A stretch of 64,000 nt of DNA from Epiperipatus broadwayi (taxonomy: Eukaryota; Onychophora; Udeonychophora; Euonychophora; Peripatidae). The position numbers and the translations under genes were made by a program. This document shows, one piece after another, positions 25,816-35,029 of the stretch (the stretch's first letter is position 1; the number at the start of each line of letters is the position of its first letter). Location of the stretch: assembly GCA_028023455.1 (NCBI GenBank), contig JAQFVV010006738.1, positions 312,456 to 376,455 of the forward strand, written 5' to 3'. The notes under the pieces were generated by a model. It was not told where the DNA came from, ran no database searches, and saw only the letters and a list, made by a program, of their open reading frames with translations.

Positions 25816-25984
25816 TAATAAACCCTGAATCTTCTTCCCTCGGTCAGTTGTCATGACCATGACTAATATAACTTAATCAAAAGAGCACTAGGCAAAAATC
25901 GCTAACTTCATAGATTATATACGTTTTTGTGTATAGTTATCTACATTACATTTCCTTGAGATACGGCAGAACCAAAATTTTCAA

Positions 25985-26480
25985 CATTAAATTTATTAAT
26001 ATATATGGATTCCTATTTCAAGACCAAAACTATTCACAAACTCTGTATATTACATGAGAAAATAAAATTCATAGAAAATTGTTTGGTTTATAATGTTTTT
26101 CCAAACTGTTGCCAAATTCATGTGACCAAATCAATTTATAATCATGAAATAAGCATCTTTCAATCTAAATCTTTCTTGGTAAAAAATATTATCAAGGGCT
26201 ATGGGGTCTTCAGGATATATCCCTGGAAATCATTGAGAAATGTCGAATACTTGTATTTAATTTACAGCTAAATATTTTTAAAAAATACACTTTCTTGCTG
26301 CTGAACAAGGTATACACATAGCCCCTTCAAATACTTACAGCTTAATCAATCTTACCATGCAGGACCCACCAGATAATATCAAGATCTTAAACTATAGCCC
26401 ACGATTTGTTGGCAGTACCTGGAAAAAACATATGAAAACTCGCCATGGTCATTAAAACAATCTTTAATGACAGCTAGCAA
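25985..26480 (+). mobile_element. Penelope-like retroelement fragment 4 (N-terminal part)
   Basis: An 88-codon frame contains LHEKIKFIENCLVYNVFP, resembling the Penelope N-terminal helix followed by C-L-x-N-x-V-x-P. Around 26338-26410 a further piece, INLTMQDPPDNIKILN, matches the stretch N-L-x-x-x-x-L-P-x-x-I-x-x-L-N. It follows the C-terminal part of fragment 3 on the same strand, the head-to-tail order typical of Penelope-like arrays. Confidence 0.5.
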
Positions 26481-26849
26481 AGGGAGCTATCATTGGACAT
26501 GTACTACAAAACATCCCATTGAACCTCTTTAACAAAAAAGAAATGGATTAAATGTGTTCAGTTCACTAAACAATATCAACAGCGTAATAACATAATATGT
26601 ATTAAAAAGACAAAGGAGACCGATTTGTTTTGTTACCCAGAAAGATTTTGCTATAGGAATATGCACGCAGATCAACAAGTGTAGATTAATTCTAATTAAT
26701 GTTACATGATTCGATTTCCTGTCATTCCATTTCTTGATATAAAATTCCACATGATAAAGCTATGATTGGATAACTTTATGAGATTGCTTTTTCTACTGCT
26801 TATCTATCTAAAAATTGCTTATTGACACTAAAAAAAAATTTTTGAATGA

Positions 26850-27900
26850 AGAAATACTAGATAAATTTTATAATTCTACCAACCATGTACTGTTCAAGTT
26901 AATAAGAAAAGATAAAATAAACTAATAAGAAAGTCTTAAAAGCACTAAGCTATCTTTCAGCAGATTACTGCCAGGATCATAATGCTGAATAGAACTGTAC
27001 CACTAAAAAAATGCATATATAGTGGTGAAAACAATATTTAAATCAGGCCCATGAAGTTCCATATTTTTGATAATGGCACAAAGGAATCTTTTCTATTGAT
27101 GGAATGAAAATCCCTTGCAATGCTGAAACCTCTTTATGTTTTCTTTTTGTATCATCCCTCTTAGCAAGGAGAAACGGTGTGTCCCATACCTAGCTCATGA
27201 TCAAAAAGATCAATTTGTATTCACAATTTATCAATTTGTATTCACAATTTAATTTTGTTTTATTATATGAATATATGTGCTGAGTGACTCTCATTGACCT
27301 ATTAGTGTGAGATTCACCATAATACATAGAGCTACAGGTTGGGGCAAAGCATGAAATTTTATATATGAGTTGGGGGAGCATGTTCAAAATATATTCTGTT
27401 CCAGATCATATATAAAATTTCATACTCTGCACCATTATGTAGCTTTCTATATTACAGTTAATCTCATGCTAATAGAATCAATGAGAGTTGCCCAGTGCAT
27501 GTATTCACATAATAAAGGAAAATTAAATCATGAATATAAATTGATCTTTTGTGATCATGATCTGGGTATGGAAAATACTTTTTCTCTCTCCAATGTAATA
27601 AAAAAAAAATATAAAAAGGCTTCGGTTATTGCAAGGGATCCTCATTTCATCAAAGAAATTATTCCTGTGTCCCATTATCAAAAAAAATGGAACATCTAAT
27701 TTACATTCTGGGTCTGATTTATATATTGGTCTTCGTTATAGGTACATATTTTTAATGGTGCATTTTCTATTGAGGACTATGATTCTTGAAGTAATCTACT
27801 GAAAGCTGACAATCCTTTTAAAGCTTTCTTATTAGTTTATTTTTTTTCCATATTAACTTGATAAGTACAATTTTGGTAGAATTACAAAATTGTATGAAAA
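26850..27900. mobile_element. Head-to-head inverted duplication of a Penelope-like 3' end (GIY-YIG)
   Basis: Two arms of about 525 bases meet near 27376. The minus arm (26850-27375) encodes IYKISCFAPTCSSMYYGES followed by RSMRVTQH, a GIY-YIG-like nuclease segment. The plus arm (27380-27900) encodes the decayed counterpart, ending in SMRVAQCMYSHNKGKLNHEY. Downstream non-coding sequence is also mirrored: TGGTAGAATTA occurs in both outer ends and TTATTAGTTTATTTT inside them. Arms differ by many substitutions and small indels. Neither arm has an intact frame. Confidence 0.7.
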
Positions 27901-28310
27901 ATGTATATATCCTTGAGATCTGCCCTATCTCAGACTGACACAATGACTAGATAATCAAATGTATTAGTGTCTGATCTAACTACGAAATTCATAATTAATT
28001 TAGATAGATAATAAGATGGTTAACAAAAAATTATTGCTTAAAATTTTTACTAAATAATTAATATGATAGTGTGAATTTGAACCTGATTTAATAATTAGTC
28101 TTCACATATATGCCTTACATATTAAAATCATCAGCAATTTCATCTACAGTTCAAAATGTTTTCTATTTATAAATATTCAAAATAAAAAATATAAATATAA
28201 CTTTTGATTGTTTGGCAGAAGGATGATGTTCATATACTAAAAATAATAATTGAGATGATGATCGATCTTTGATTATCAATCTGCAACTCTATCTTTGTAT
28301 TACACCATAT
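27900..28310. other. AT-rich stretch, nothing assigned
   Basis: No gene or repeat is recognised between the Penelope-like inverted duplication and the next foldback. Confidence 0.5.
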
Positions 28311-28620
28311 AACACACACTCCTACAATAGTCCCACACAATGCAAGTAGTAATCAATGGATGTTAGAAGGTTTGTGCATCAAAATCTCTATCTAATGCCT
28401 ATTCATCCAATAATTCCAGCTGCTGTCTAATTTATGGCTTTCATCAGTGAGGTTCCTCAAATCTGAAAGCACTCACATATTTGTATCTAATACAATTCTC
28501 CAGCAACCATCCTTTACCTTTTACTACTACTTACACTGAGTGGCACAATTGAATGGAGAAAGTAACAGATTGTGTAAGCATAAAAAATAGATGTCATGTT
28601 GTTTTAGTAGTTTAATACTA
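28310..28620. repeat. Foldback element FB1, copy D (right arm mostly deleted)
   Basis: The left arm keeps AGTAATCAATGGATG, CATCCAATAATTCCAG and CATCAGTGAGG in family order. The right arm retains only the outer CACTGAGTGGCAC and the distal TGTAAGCATAAAAA segment. Confidence 0.7.
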
Positions 28621-28624
28621 AATC

Positions 28625-29025
28625 ATGCAAGACATTAAAAATGAAAATATATAGCAACAAATAAATCCTGTATATATTAAGCAAGGATAGATGACATAGT
28701 AGAACATTTTGGCAAGATCATGTTTAATAAGATTCCAAGATGGACAATACATTTTTCAATAGAGAAACAGAAACAAAACTCATGAAAGAATGAATGTAAA
28801 GAAAAGAAAAACTTATTAACATATAAAAACAAGAGTGTGTTAGCTTCTTTCTCTGCTCTATATCAAATAGATTTAATGGCTAATTATTTGCTCAAGAGAT
28901 CATATGGATCCTGATCCCCAAAATCTGCCCTTCTACCTCATCAAACTAAGCAGGGCAATTTCTGGCTGATGGAAATACATCATATACAATATGGTATATA
29001 GACAAGTATAATAAGTGATAATCAC
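28625..29025. other. Unassigned stretch between foldback copies
   Basis: AT-rich DNA containing a slightly GC-richer patch (28900-28975). No gene is recognised. Confidence 0.4.
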
Positions 29026-29029
29026 AGTA

Positions 29030-29670
29030 GCAACTTTTTCCATACAATAATACCACTTAGTGCAAGTCATAGTAATCAACGGATACTAAAAGGCTAATGC
29101 ATCAAAATCTCTATCTAGTGCCCATTTATCCAATATCCCCATTCAAAATTCAAGCTTATGGCTTTGATTAGTGAAGAGTCTTGAATCTAAGAGCACTGTA
29201 CCTAGATCTTTGAATCTAATGCATCCCTCCAGATGCCACCTTTTACTTTTTTAGTTAACTATAAAGCTACCAGCCTAAACTGGAAACAATAATGTTTTCA
29301 ATCCAAACTAATATAGTGATATAGATCTGAACTTAGTTGAGTATCTATATTTTGGTGGTTTGGGTTTTTTAATAACATTGTATTTTCAATTTGGGCTCAT
29401 AACTCTATAGTTAACTGAAAAGGCGAAAGATGGCTGCTAGAGGAATGTATTAGATGCAAAGCTCTAGGAGGTGTGCTCTCAAATCCCCAAAGCTCCTCAC
29501 TGCTGAAAGCTATAAACTAGTCTAGATATATTGGATGGATAGGCACTACAAAGATTTTGATGCATTAGCCTTTCAGGATCTATTGATTACTGTAGCTTGC
29601 AGTAGGTGGCAACTGGTGTAAGGATTAAAAAAAAAAATGGTGATTATATAGTGTTAGTGATTTAAATCAG
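29030..29670. repeat. Foldback element FB1, copy E (longest copy)
   Basis: This is the longest FB1 copy seen. The left arm (from TTTTTCCATACAATAATACC) and the right arm (to GTAGGTGGCAACTGG) mirror each other. The arms extend further inward than in other copies: GTTAACTATAAAGC near 29253 is opposed by CTATAGTTAAC near 29406. The arms are therefore about 280-300 bases with a loop under 100 bases. Confidence 0.75.
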
Positions 29671-29884
29671 AATCACTGCCATTTTTAATTATGGTTCAAA
29701 AAGTTCTGAATTTTATTTTATAGACAGTACTGTAATATTATTGTTTTAATAATTAAATATGTTGATATATTTGAAACACATTCACACATCAAACATTAAT
29801 TTTTTTCTATACATCATAAAAAGTTACTTTTTTTAACATGAAAGATTTTATATTAGTTCCCATCGTGGCCAGTAGATGTCAATA

Positions 29885-29985
29885 TTTGTATATTATTAAA
29901 AATGGCTAACAGGTTTGTTTAGGAATTATGGCCGATTCCTACCTCCGAAAAGGAGAAACCACAATGCATCACATCACATACAGTT
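29885..29985 (+). mobile_element. 3'-terminal fragment of LINE family X
   Basis: GATTCCTACCTCCGAAAAGG followed by ACAATGCATCACATCACAT matches the 3' end of the LINE at 54540-56520 and the minus-strand copy at 33519-33733. A weaker echo (CAGTGCATCACATC) lies at 30498-30511. Strong 5' truncation is the normal outcome of LINE insertion. Confidence 0.6.
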
Positions 29986-29989
29986 TAGT

Positions 29990-30760
29990 GGGATAAATAA
30001 ATGCAAAACCGTCTTATATTACAGTCATTAGCATTTTTATTGGAACAAATTTTTGTTAACATGGCTAAATATATAGTTTCATTTAACATTTCAAATTAAA
30101 TATGCTACTTAACCGATAAAAATCAAATGTATAGTAGAATATAACAATCACGTGCCAATAATTTGACAATAGAATCTTTAAAATGCTTATTTTTTGGTAG
30201 CAAAACTTATATGAATAATCTTATTCGCCTTTCAAACATAAGTTTTTACATTTCCAGTTTTATCGGCAAAATTTAAAATACAACTCAATATTATTTCCCC
30301 AGTGAGGGGACAGATAATAGATTCATACAGAGATCGCTGATATTTAATTTAAATCAGAAGCATTGTCTTACTTAAAATTCAAAAATATATCTATTTAATG
30401 ATCAGAAAATATGTAAGATTATTTCTTAACCTAAATATTATAAACGCAAATTAATATTAATTTTCTACCTCCCCGTTAGATGGCAAAAATGCAGTAGTCA
30501 CAGTGCATCACATCAAAATAGCGCAGCGTATGCCAATATATAAAGATCAAATATCAGCACAAATTGCTTAATACAAAATCCAACTTTACATTAAGAAAAA
30601 AATTAATCTTTACAAAAGAAATATGAAAATAATATTCATTAATACGCTTAACATAAAAATTATTTAACATGAAGACCATAACTGTTAATACGAAAAATAG
30701 TTATAGTCTCGTACCAAAATCCTCCTCATTAACGTGAAATTGTTTTACTTCCGGAACTTT
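29990..30760. other. Upstream region of the CENP-B-type gene
   Basis: AT-rich, becoming GC-richer from about 30700. I looked for pogo/Tigger terminal inverted repeats flanking the coding region and could not identify a convincing pair. No clear promoter can be assigned. Confidence 0.35.
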
Positions 30761-30810
30761 TTACGGTGTCCTCGCGATTTTGGGATGCACTAATTGATTG
30801 TGTTAAAATA

Positions 30811-31689
30811 ATGAATCGCAAACAACAATCATTATCTCTAGAAATGAAACAAAAAATTATTACAGAAGTGGAAGATGGAATTTTGAAAAAAAAAGATGTT
30901 GCTAAAAAGTTTGGAATTGCTTGCAGCACTATATCAACTATTTTAAAGAATCGGGAAAAAATAGAAACTGCATATACTTGTAGTCAGTTTGAACCTAATA
31001 GAAAACGTCTTAGGACCGGAAAAAATGAAGATATTGAAGCTGCGTTGTTAAAATGGATCCGCGAAGCCCGTAATCAAAATGTGTGCTTAACAGGAGCTGT
31101 ATTACAAGAGAAAGCTTGTTCTTTTGCTGATGCCTTTGGGTGTAATGATTTCACGTACTCTAGTGGGTGGCTTCAGAGATTTAAAGGGAGATATGGTATT
31201 GTGTGCAAAAAAATGTGCAAAGAACAACGGATTAGCGAAATATATAGCAAGGTTTGTAGAGAAGAAGTGGTTAAGGAAGGATATAACATTGTGTGTAAAA
31301 AAGAATCCGAAGAATCTGCAGTTGATGATGTTAGCATAGATTTTAACTTTCCTGGAAAATGCTCTGCTATTATGGATGCCGACATTCTGTCAACAATTGT
31401 TTCAAGCGATATGGAAATCACAAATTTACTCCAGAATAAAAGCATTAAAGGAGAACCGAATGCATTTTCTAATCTGAAAGAACACGAAAGAAATAGTTCT
31501 ATTGATAATGTGGAAATTGAAAGCAAATCTGTCAGCTTATATAACGCTACAGAGGCATTAAAAACCATACGACATTTTATAGTGCAACAAGCTAATTCCG
31601 GCTCTTTACTTAATCATTTGGATGAAATTGAAAGGTTTTTAAAACTGAAAAAACAAAGACTAATAACAGATTTTTTTAAAAAAACATGA
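30811..31689 (+). CDS. CENP-B/pogo-type DNA-binding protein lacking a DDE domain
   Basis: This is an uninterrupted 292-codon frame. Residues 8-51 form a Pipsqueak/CENP-B N-terminal helix-turn-helix (MKQKIITEVEDG, DVAKKFGIACSTIS). Residues 70-133 match the second CENP-B/Tc5-type helix-turn-helix, ending WLQRFKGRYGI. Residues 244-280 resemble the leucine-rich C-terminus of Tigger/pogo transposases. The tail at 282-289 (QRLITDFF) fits the PCNA-interacting PIP-box consensus Q-x-x-I/L/M-x-x-F-F, and PCNA binding is known for pogo-family transposases. The roughly 200-residue DDE nuclease domain normally between residues 135 and 240 is absent. ATG at 30811 is chosen because the frame reaches 30766 only through a GTG codon. 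By inference it binds DNA and perhaps PCNA but cannot catalyse transposition. It could be a domesticated gene or an in-frame deletion derivative of a transposon. AATAAA near 31885 may be its polyadenylation signal. Confidence 0.75.
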   Translation: MNRKQQSLSLEMKQKIITEVEDGILKKKDVAKKFGIACSTISTILKNREKIETAYTCSQFEPNRKRLRTGKNEDIEAALLKWIREARNQNVCLTGAVLQEKACSFADAFGCNDFTYSSGWLQRFKGRYGIVCKKMCKEQRISEIYSKVCREEVVKEGYNIVCKKESEESAVDDVSIDFNFPGKCSAIMDADILSTIVSSDMEITNLLQNKSIKGEPNAFSNLKEHERNSSIDNVEIESKSVSLYNATEALKTIRHFIVQQANSGSLLNHLDEIERFLKLKKQRLITDFFKKT

Positions 31690-31699
31690 AAAAAATTAG

Positions 31700-32395
31700 T
31701 TGTCTGGATTAACAGGAAATAATCGTTTTCTTTTTTAAAAAAATATTATTAAACTTTTTTTTTAAAAAAGTTGTAATACATGTTGATTGAATTTTATATT
31801 CATAGGATATCTTGCTATATGTGAATGTACTCAAAAACTTTTATAATGGATGGAACAAATGATTTCTTAATATACCTTCCATAAAAAATAAAAAAAGTTC
31901 AAATTGTCGAGTAAATTATTTATTGATGGTTTTGGTAACAAGTGGTTTTACAAATGATGTATATAATAAGCCCTAACTGCATTTACATTTAAACATTTAC
32001 AGTGGTGAAACTTGTTATTGAGTTTTCTATGTTAATAATGCAATTCTATTCTTGAAAATTAAGTTAAACTTAATTTGCTTTTTCTTTTGATGAATATTTA
32101 TTGTCAAACTGCAAATAAGCTATTTCTAAAGCTTTGGGTAAGTATTTAGTAGTCAAAATTTTTATCTAAAAGATGGAGAATTTAATAAAATATCTTTGGT
32201 CGAAAGGAATTTAATTGACATTCAAAATGTTAAAGACCCTAGCATATCAGGATGACAGTTTGGTCTATATTAGTGTTCTAAAAATAATAAATATTAAGAT
32301 GTTCTTAAGTTTACAATAAATTTTTATAATGAATATTATTAAATAAATATATATTTCTTAATTATCACCATTCTCAACTATTATTAATTGCAGGA
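31700..32395. other. AT-rich stretch downstream of the CENP-B-type gene
   Basis: GTCTGGATTAACAGGAAA just after the stop codon (31700-31720) vaguely resembles terminal sequence of pogo/Tigger elements, but no inverted partner is seen upstream. The rest is unassigned. Confidence 0.35.
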
Positions 32396-32399
32396 TAAA

Positions 32400-33240
32400 G
32401 GTTCAATTTTAATCCAGTTTCTCTGATTTATCAGAGATACTCTTCTCTACATCACACATTCTTATTTCATCCAGCCATCTCCCATGTGTTCAAGATCTTT
32501 TATAATCTTTTGATATCTAGTTCAAAACTTTAACTCCATATGTAAAAATTGTTAAAATCCATCTATTACAAACGTTTCTTTTTAAATAACAAATATATTT
32601 CCTTTTAATATTAGGATATTTCAACCAAAAGCACTTCTTCCAAATATAGTTTTATTATTAATTTCATCCATTTTCTTTACATTATTATTAAAAATATGAT
32701 CAAAATATTTGTAGTAGTCAATTCATTATTATCAATTTTTATTTTCTTCTTTTGATAAAAACCCATTGAACATTACTTTAATCCTTTCATTATTTGTCTT
32801 AACCCGTACTTATTTGCTTTTATATAATAACTCTTGCAATAGTTCCTGATGTTTTAAAGAATTACTTGGAAAACAACAACATCACTTGCAAAATTTAGAT
32901 GTTTTACATAAGGTCTATTAATTTTTATTCACTTAGCTTCCCATTTTTCTGCATTAAATGCTGAGAAACATTTTGGAATTACCTTATCATATTAATCATT
33001 GCTATTGTATTTTCATATGTAATTTTTGAATATGCCAATAATTTTATTCATTGGAGATCTAAAGCTTTATTTATCACAGAAACTCTTGTAGAGTCAAATG
33101 TGTTTTCGTAATCTATAAAATCCAAACCAAAAACTTGTCTTAGTACTTGGATGTCATTCACTATGCTACAATGACATTTAAATACATTTTTTTGCTTAGT
33201 TTGAATCCAAAGTTATGTGCATGATTTATAATAATTACTA
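32400..33240 (-). mobile_element. RTE-type LINE remnant
   Basis: Read on the minus strand, about 33120-33050 gives FIDYENTFDSTRVSVINKAL, matching the RTE reverse-transcriptase motif A region (F-x-D-Y-x-x-A-F-D-S). About 32915-32870 gives VKHLNFASDVVVF, where active copies have L-x-F-A-D-D-I-V-L. About 32750-32715 contains IDNNEL, typical of the following region. Several stops and frameshifts and loss of the second catalytic aspartate show that it is dead. Confidence 0.6.
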
Positions 33241-33334
33241 GTTTAGAGAAAACTTGGCTTTCTATGCTTGATTGAATAATAAAATGAATGTGCAGCTTTA
33301 TAAACAATAAAGTGATAAAAAGAGTCATTTAATG

Positions 33335-33445
33335 GTTTTATTGCTCAGGGGTTCGTAAAAAAATTGAGCACTAAAAGTGCAGAACTGATATTGATCCAAA
33401 TACCTTCTATTCTGACACATTAAACCATGCAGTCTAATATAGGGA
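33335..33445 (-). repeat. tRNA-derived SINE A, copy 1
   Basis: On the minus strand, CATGGTTTAATGTGTCAGAA (A-box-like, decayed) is followed by a weak B-box region and a tail with GAACCCCTGAGCAATAAAAC. The tail is nearly the same as in the copy at 49850-49955. Confidence 0.55.
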
Positions 33446-33518
33446 TGAAATTCTGTGATTAATAAGTTTTAAGAATAGTTGATCATCTGTAAAAGCAACA
33501 TGATTTTTTTTTGTTTGG

Positions 33519-33733
33519 ATGTTATGTGATGTGATGCACTATGACTTCTTATACGGAGTCAGGAATCTCTCAGCCGCTATGCCCAAAGAAACCTGTTAGC
33601 CACATTACATTCACTTTCCATTCCCCGCCCTAAGTTTTTCCATCATCTCTATTCTCCTCCATCCCATTTCCACAACATAATCTTTGTCAACTCCATAGCC
33701 TTTATATCTAAATCCCCCTTATCTTTTCCCATT
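33519..33733 (-). mobile_element. 3'-terminal fragment of LINE family X
   Basis: This is the reverse complement of 56290-56500. Shared landmarks on the minus strand are AAAGGCTATGGAGTTGACAA, AATGGGATGGAG, GCTAACAGGTTTC(T)TTGGGC and GAGATTCCTGACTCC, ending in GCATCACATCACAT. Only the untranslated 3' portion is present. Confidence 0.75.
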
Positions 33734-33734
33734 G

Positions 33735-34550
33735 GTAACAAGTGGCTCCATATAATGAGTAGTAGGTAAATTAAAACTATCATAGAATCTTAAAGGCAGA
33801 AATTCAATAATTAACAGAAAATTTAAGAATGATTGATAGATTAAAACTATAATGAAGATAGTTATTTGCTGATTGTGATTGAAACTAACTTACGGACCTG
33901 GAAAAAAGCAGTTTTATTTAATAGGTTGCTTCTAATCAACAGATTGGCTATGATTCTTAATTGTTTTTATTTGATTTCAAGGATGTTTTTGCTATCCTGA
34001 ATAATGAAAATAAATTAAACAGAAAAGCCTGCAGTATAAAAATAGCACTACTATTCATTGTAAATTGATTACTTAAACTTACAATAATTGTCTCTGGAAT
34101 AGAATAAATAGATGAATTACTGCTTCAAAAAGCACACGTTGAATGTAAACAAAGAAAATTATAATTTCTTTTCTTGGTATATACCACCATAAGAGGATTA
34201 AAGTTGTTTGGTTAACATAAAACAGATTATTGAAAACTATATAAGCAAAATGGTTTAAGTTCAAAATTCTAGGCCACTTGTGAATTCCAAGTCATTAACT
34301 TACAGATTATTTAAAAAATGCTTAGACTATGAATGTAATCCTGAAACTCATTGAATGCTGACTCCTAGAAGCTAACCTAGTAGTGCGAATATGATAACAT
34401 TACCATCACTAATGTTCATCGATTATTCCAGCATACAGTCATTGTGGAGTGTAAATGAAGTGAATTTTTACTCCTAAAAACAAATGATGGATGTAAGTGG
34501 ATAAAATCATGTGATTCCTTGTTGATTTATAAGATTTTTAATATTTTGAA
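33735..34550. other. AT-rich stretch, nothing assigned
   Basis: A 61-codon minus frame at 34079-34264 has no domain. No gene or repeat family is recognised. Confidence 0.5.
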
Positions 34551-34556
34551 TAAAAG

Positions 34557-35024
34557 AAATTGGTGCCGATTTAGTTTGTGCTCGTGGCCATTTTGAAATC
34601 TAAAGACCAGAAAAAAACACCGCTGACACATCCAACCGATAAATGACATAAATATTGAATAAAAGTACTTTAAATTAATATTTTAGAAATTATAAGCTAG
34701 CAAAAATAATATGCTTTATTTTATATGGGCATATTATAACCTTGGTTTGATAACTTCTGCAACTTTTGGATTATACTTCATATTGGCCAAACTATCCTTC
34801 CCCGCAAATTCTAGCGCTTTGTGCTGTCATATTTCAAATATTTTATGAAGGTAAATTTAAAAAAAGTAAAGCATATTATTTTTACTAGCTTATAATTTCC
34901 AAAATATGAATTTAAAGTACGTTTATTCAATATTTATGTCATTTATCAGTTGAATGTATCAGCAGTGGTTTTTTAGATGTGAAAATGGCCATGAGCGCAA
35001 ATTAAATCGGGACCAAAAAATTGT
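34557..35024. repeat. Foldback element FB4
   Basis: Left arm 34557-34740 and right arm 34850-35024 are inverted relatives of about 170 bases. Landmarks are GTGGCCATTTTGAAATCTAA versus the reverse complement of TTAGATGTGAAAATGGCCAT, and GATAAATGACATAAATATTG in both. The loop of about 110 bases is GC-richer and has no open frame of note. A single copy is seen in this window. Confidence 0.75.
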
Positions 35025-35029
35025 TTCAG

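Noticed and set aside
30766-30810. N-terminal extension of the CENP-B-type protein
   Set aside because: It relies on a GTG start. In a nuclear eukaryotic gene the first ATG at 30811 is far more likely, and the helix-turn-helix begins just after it.
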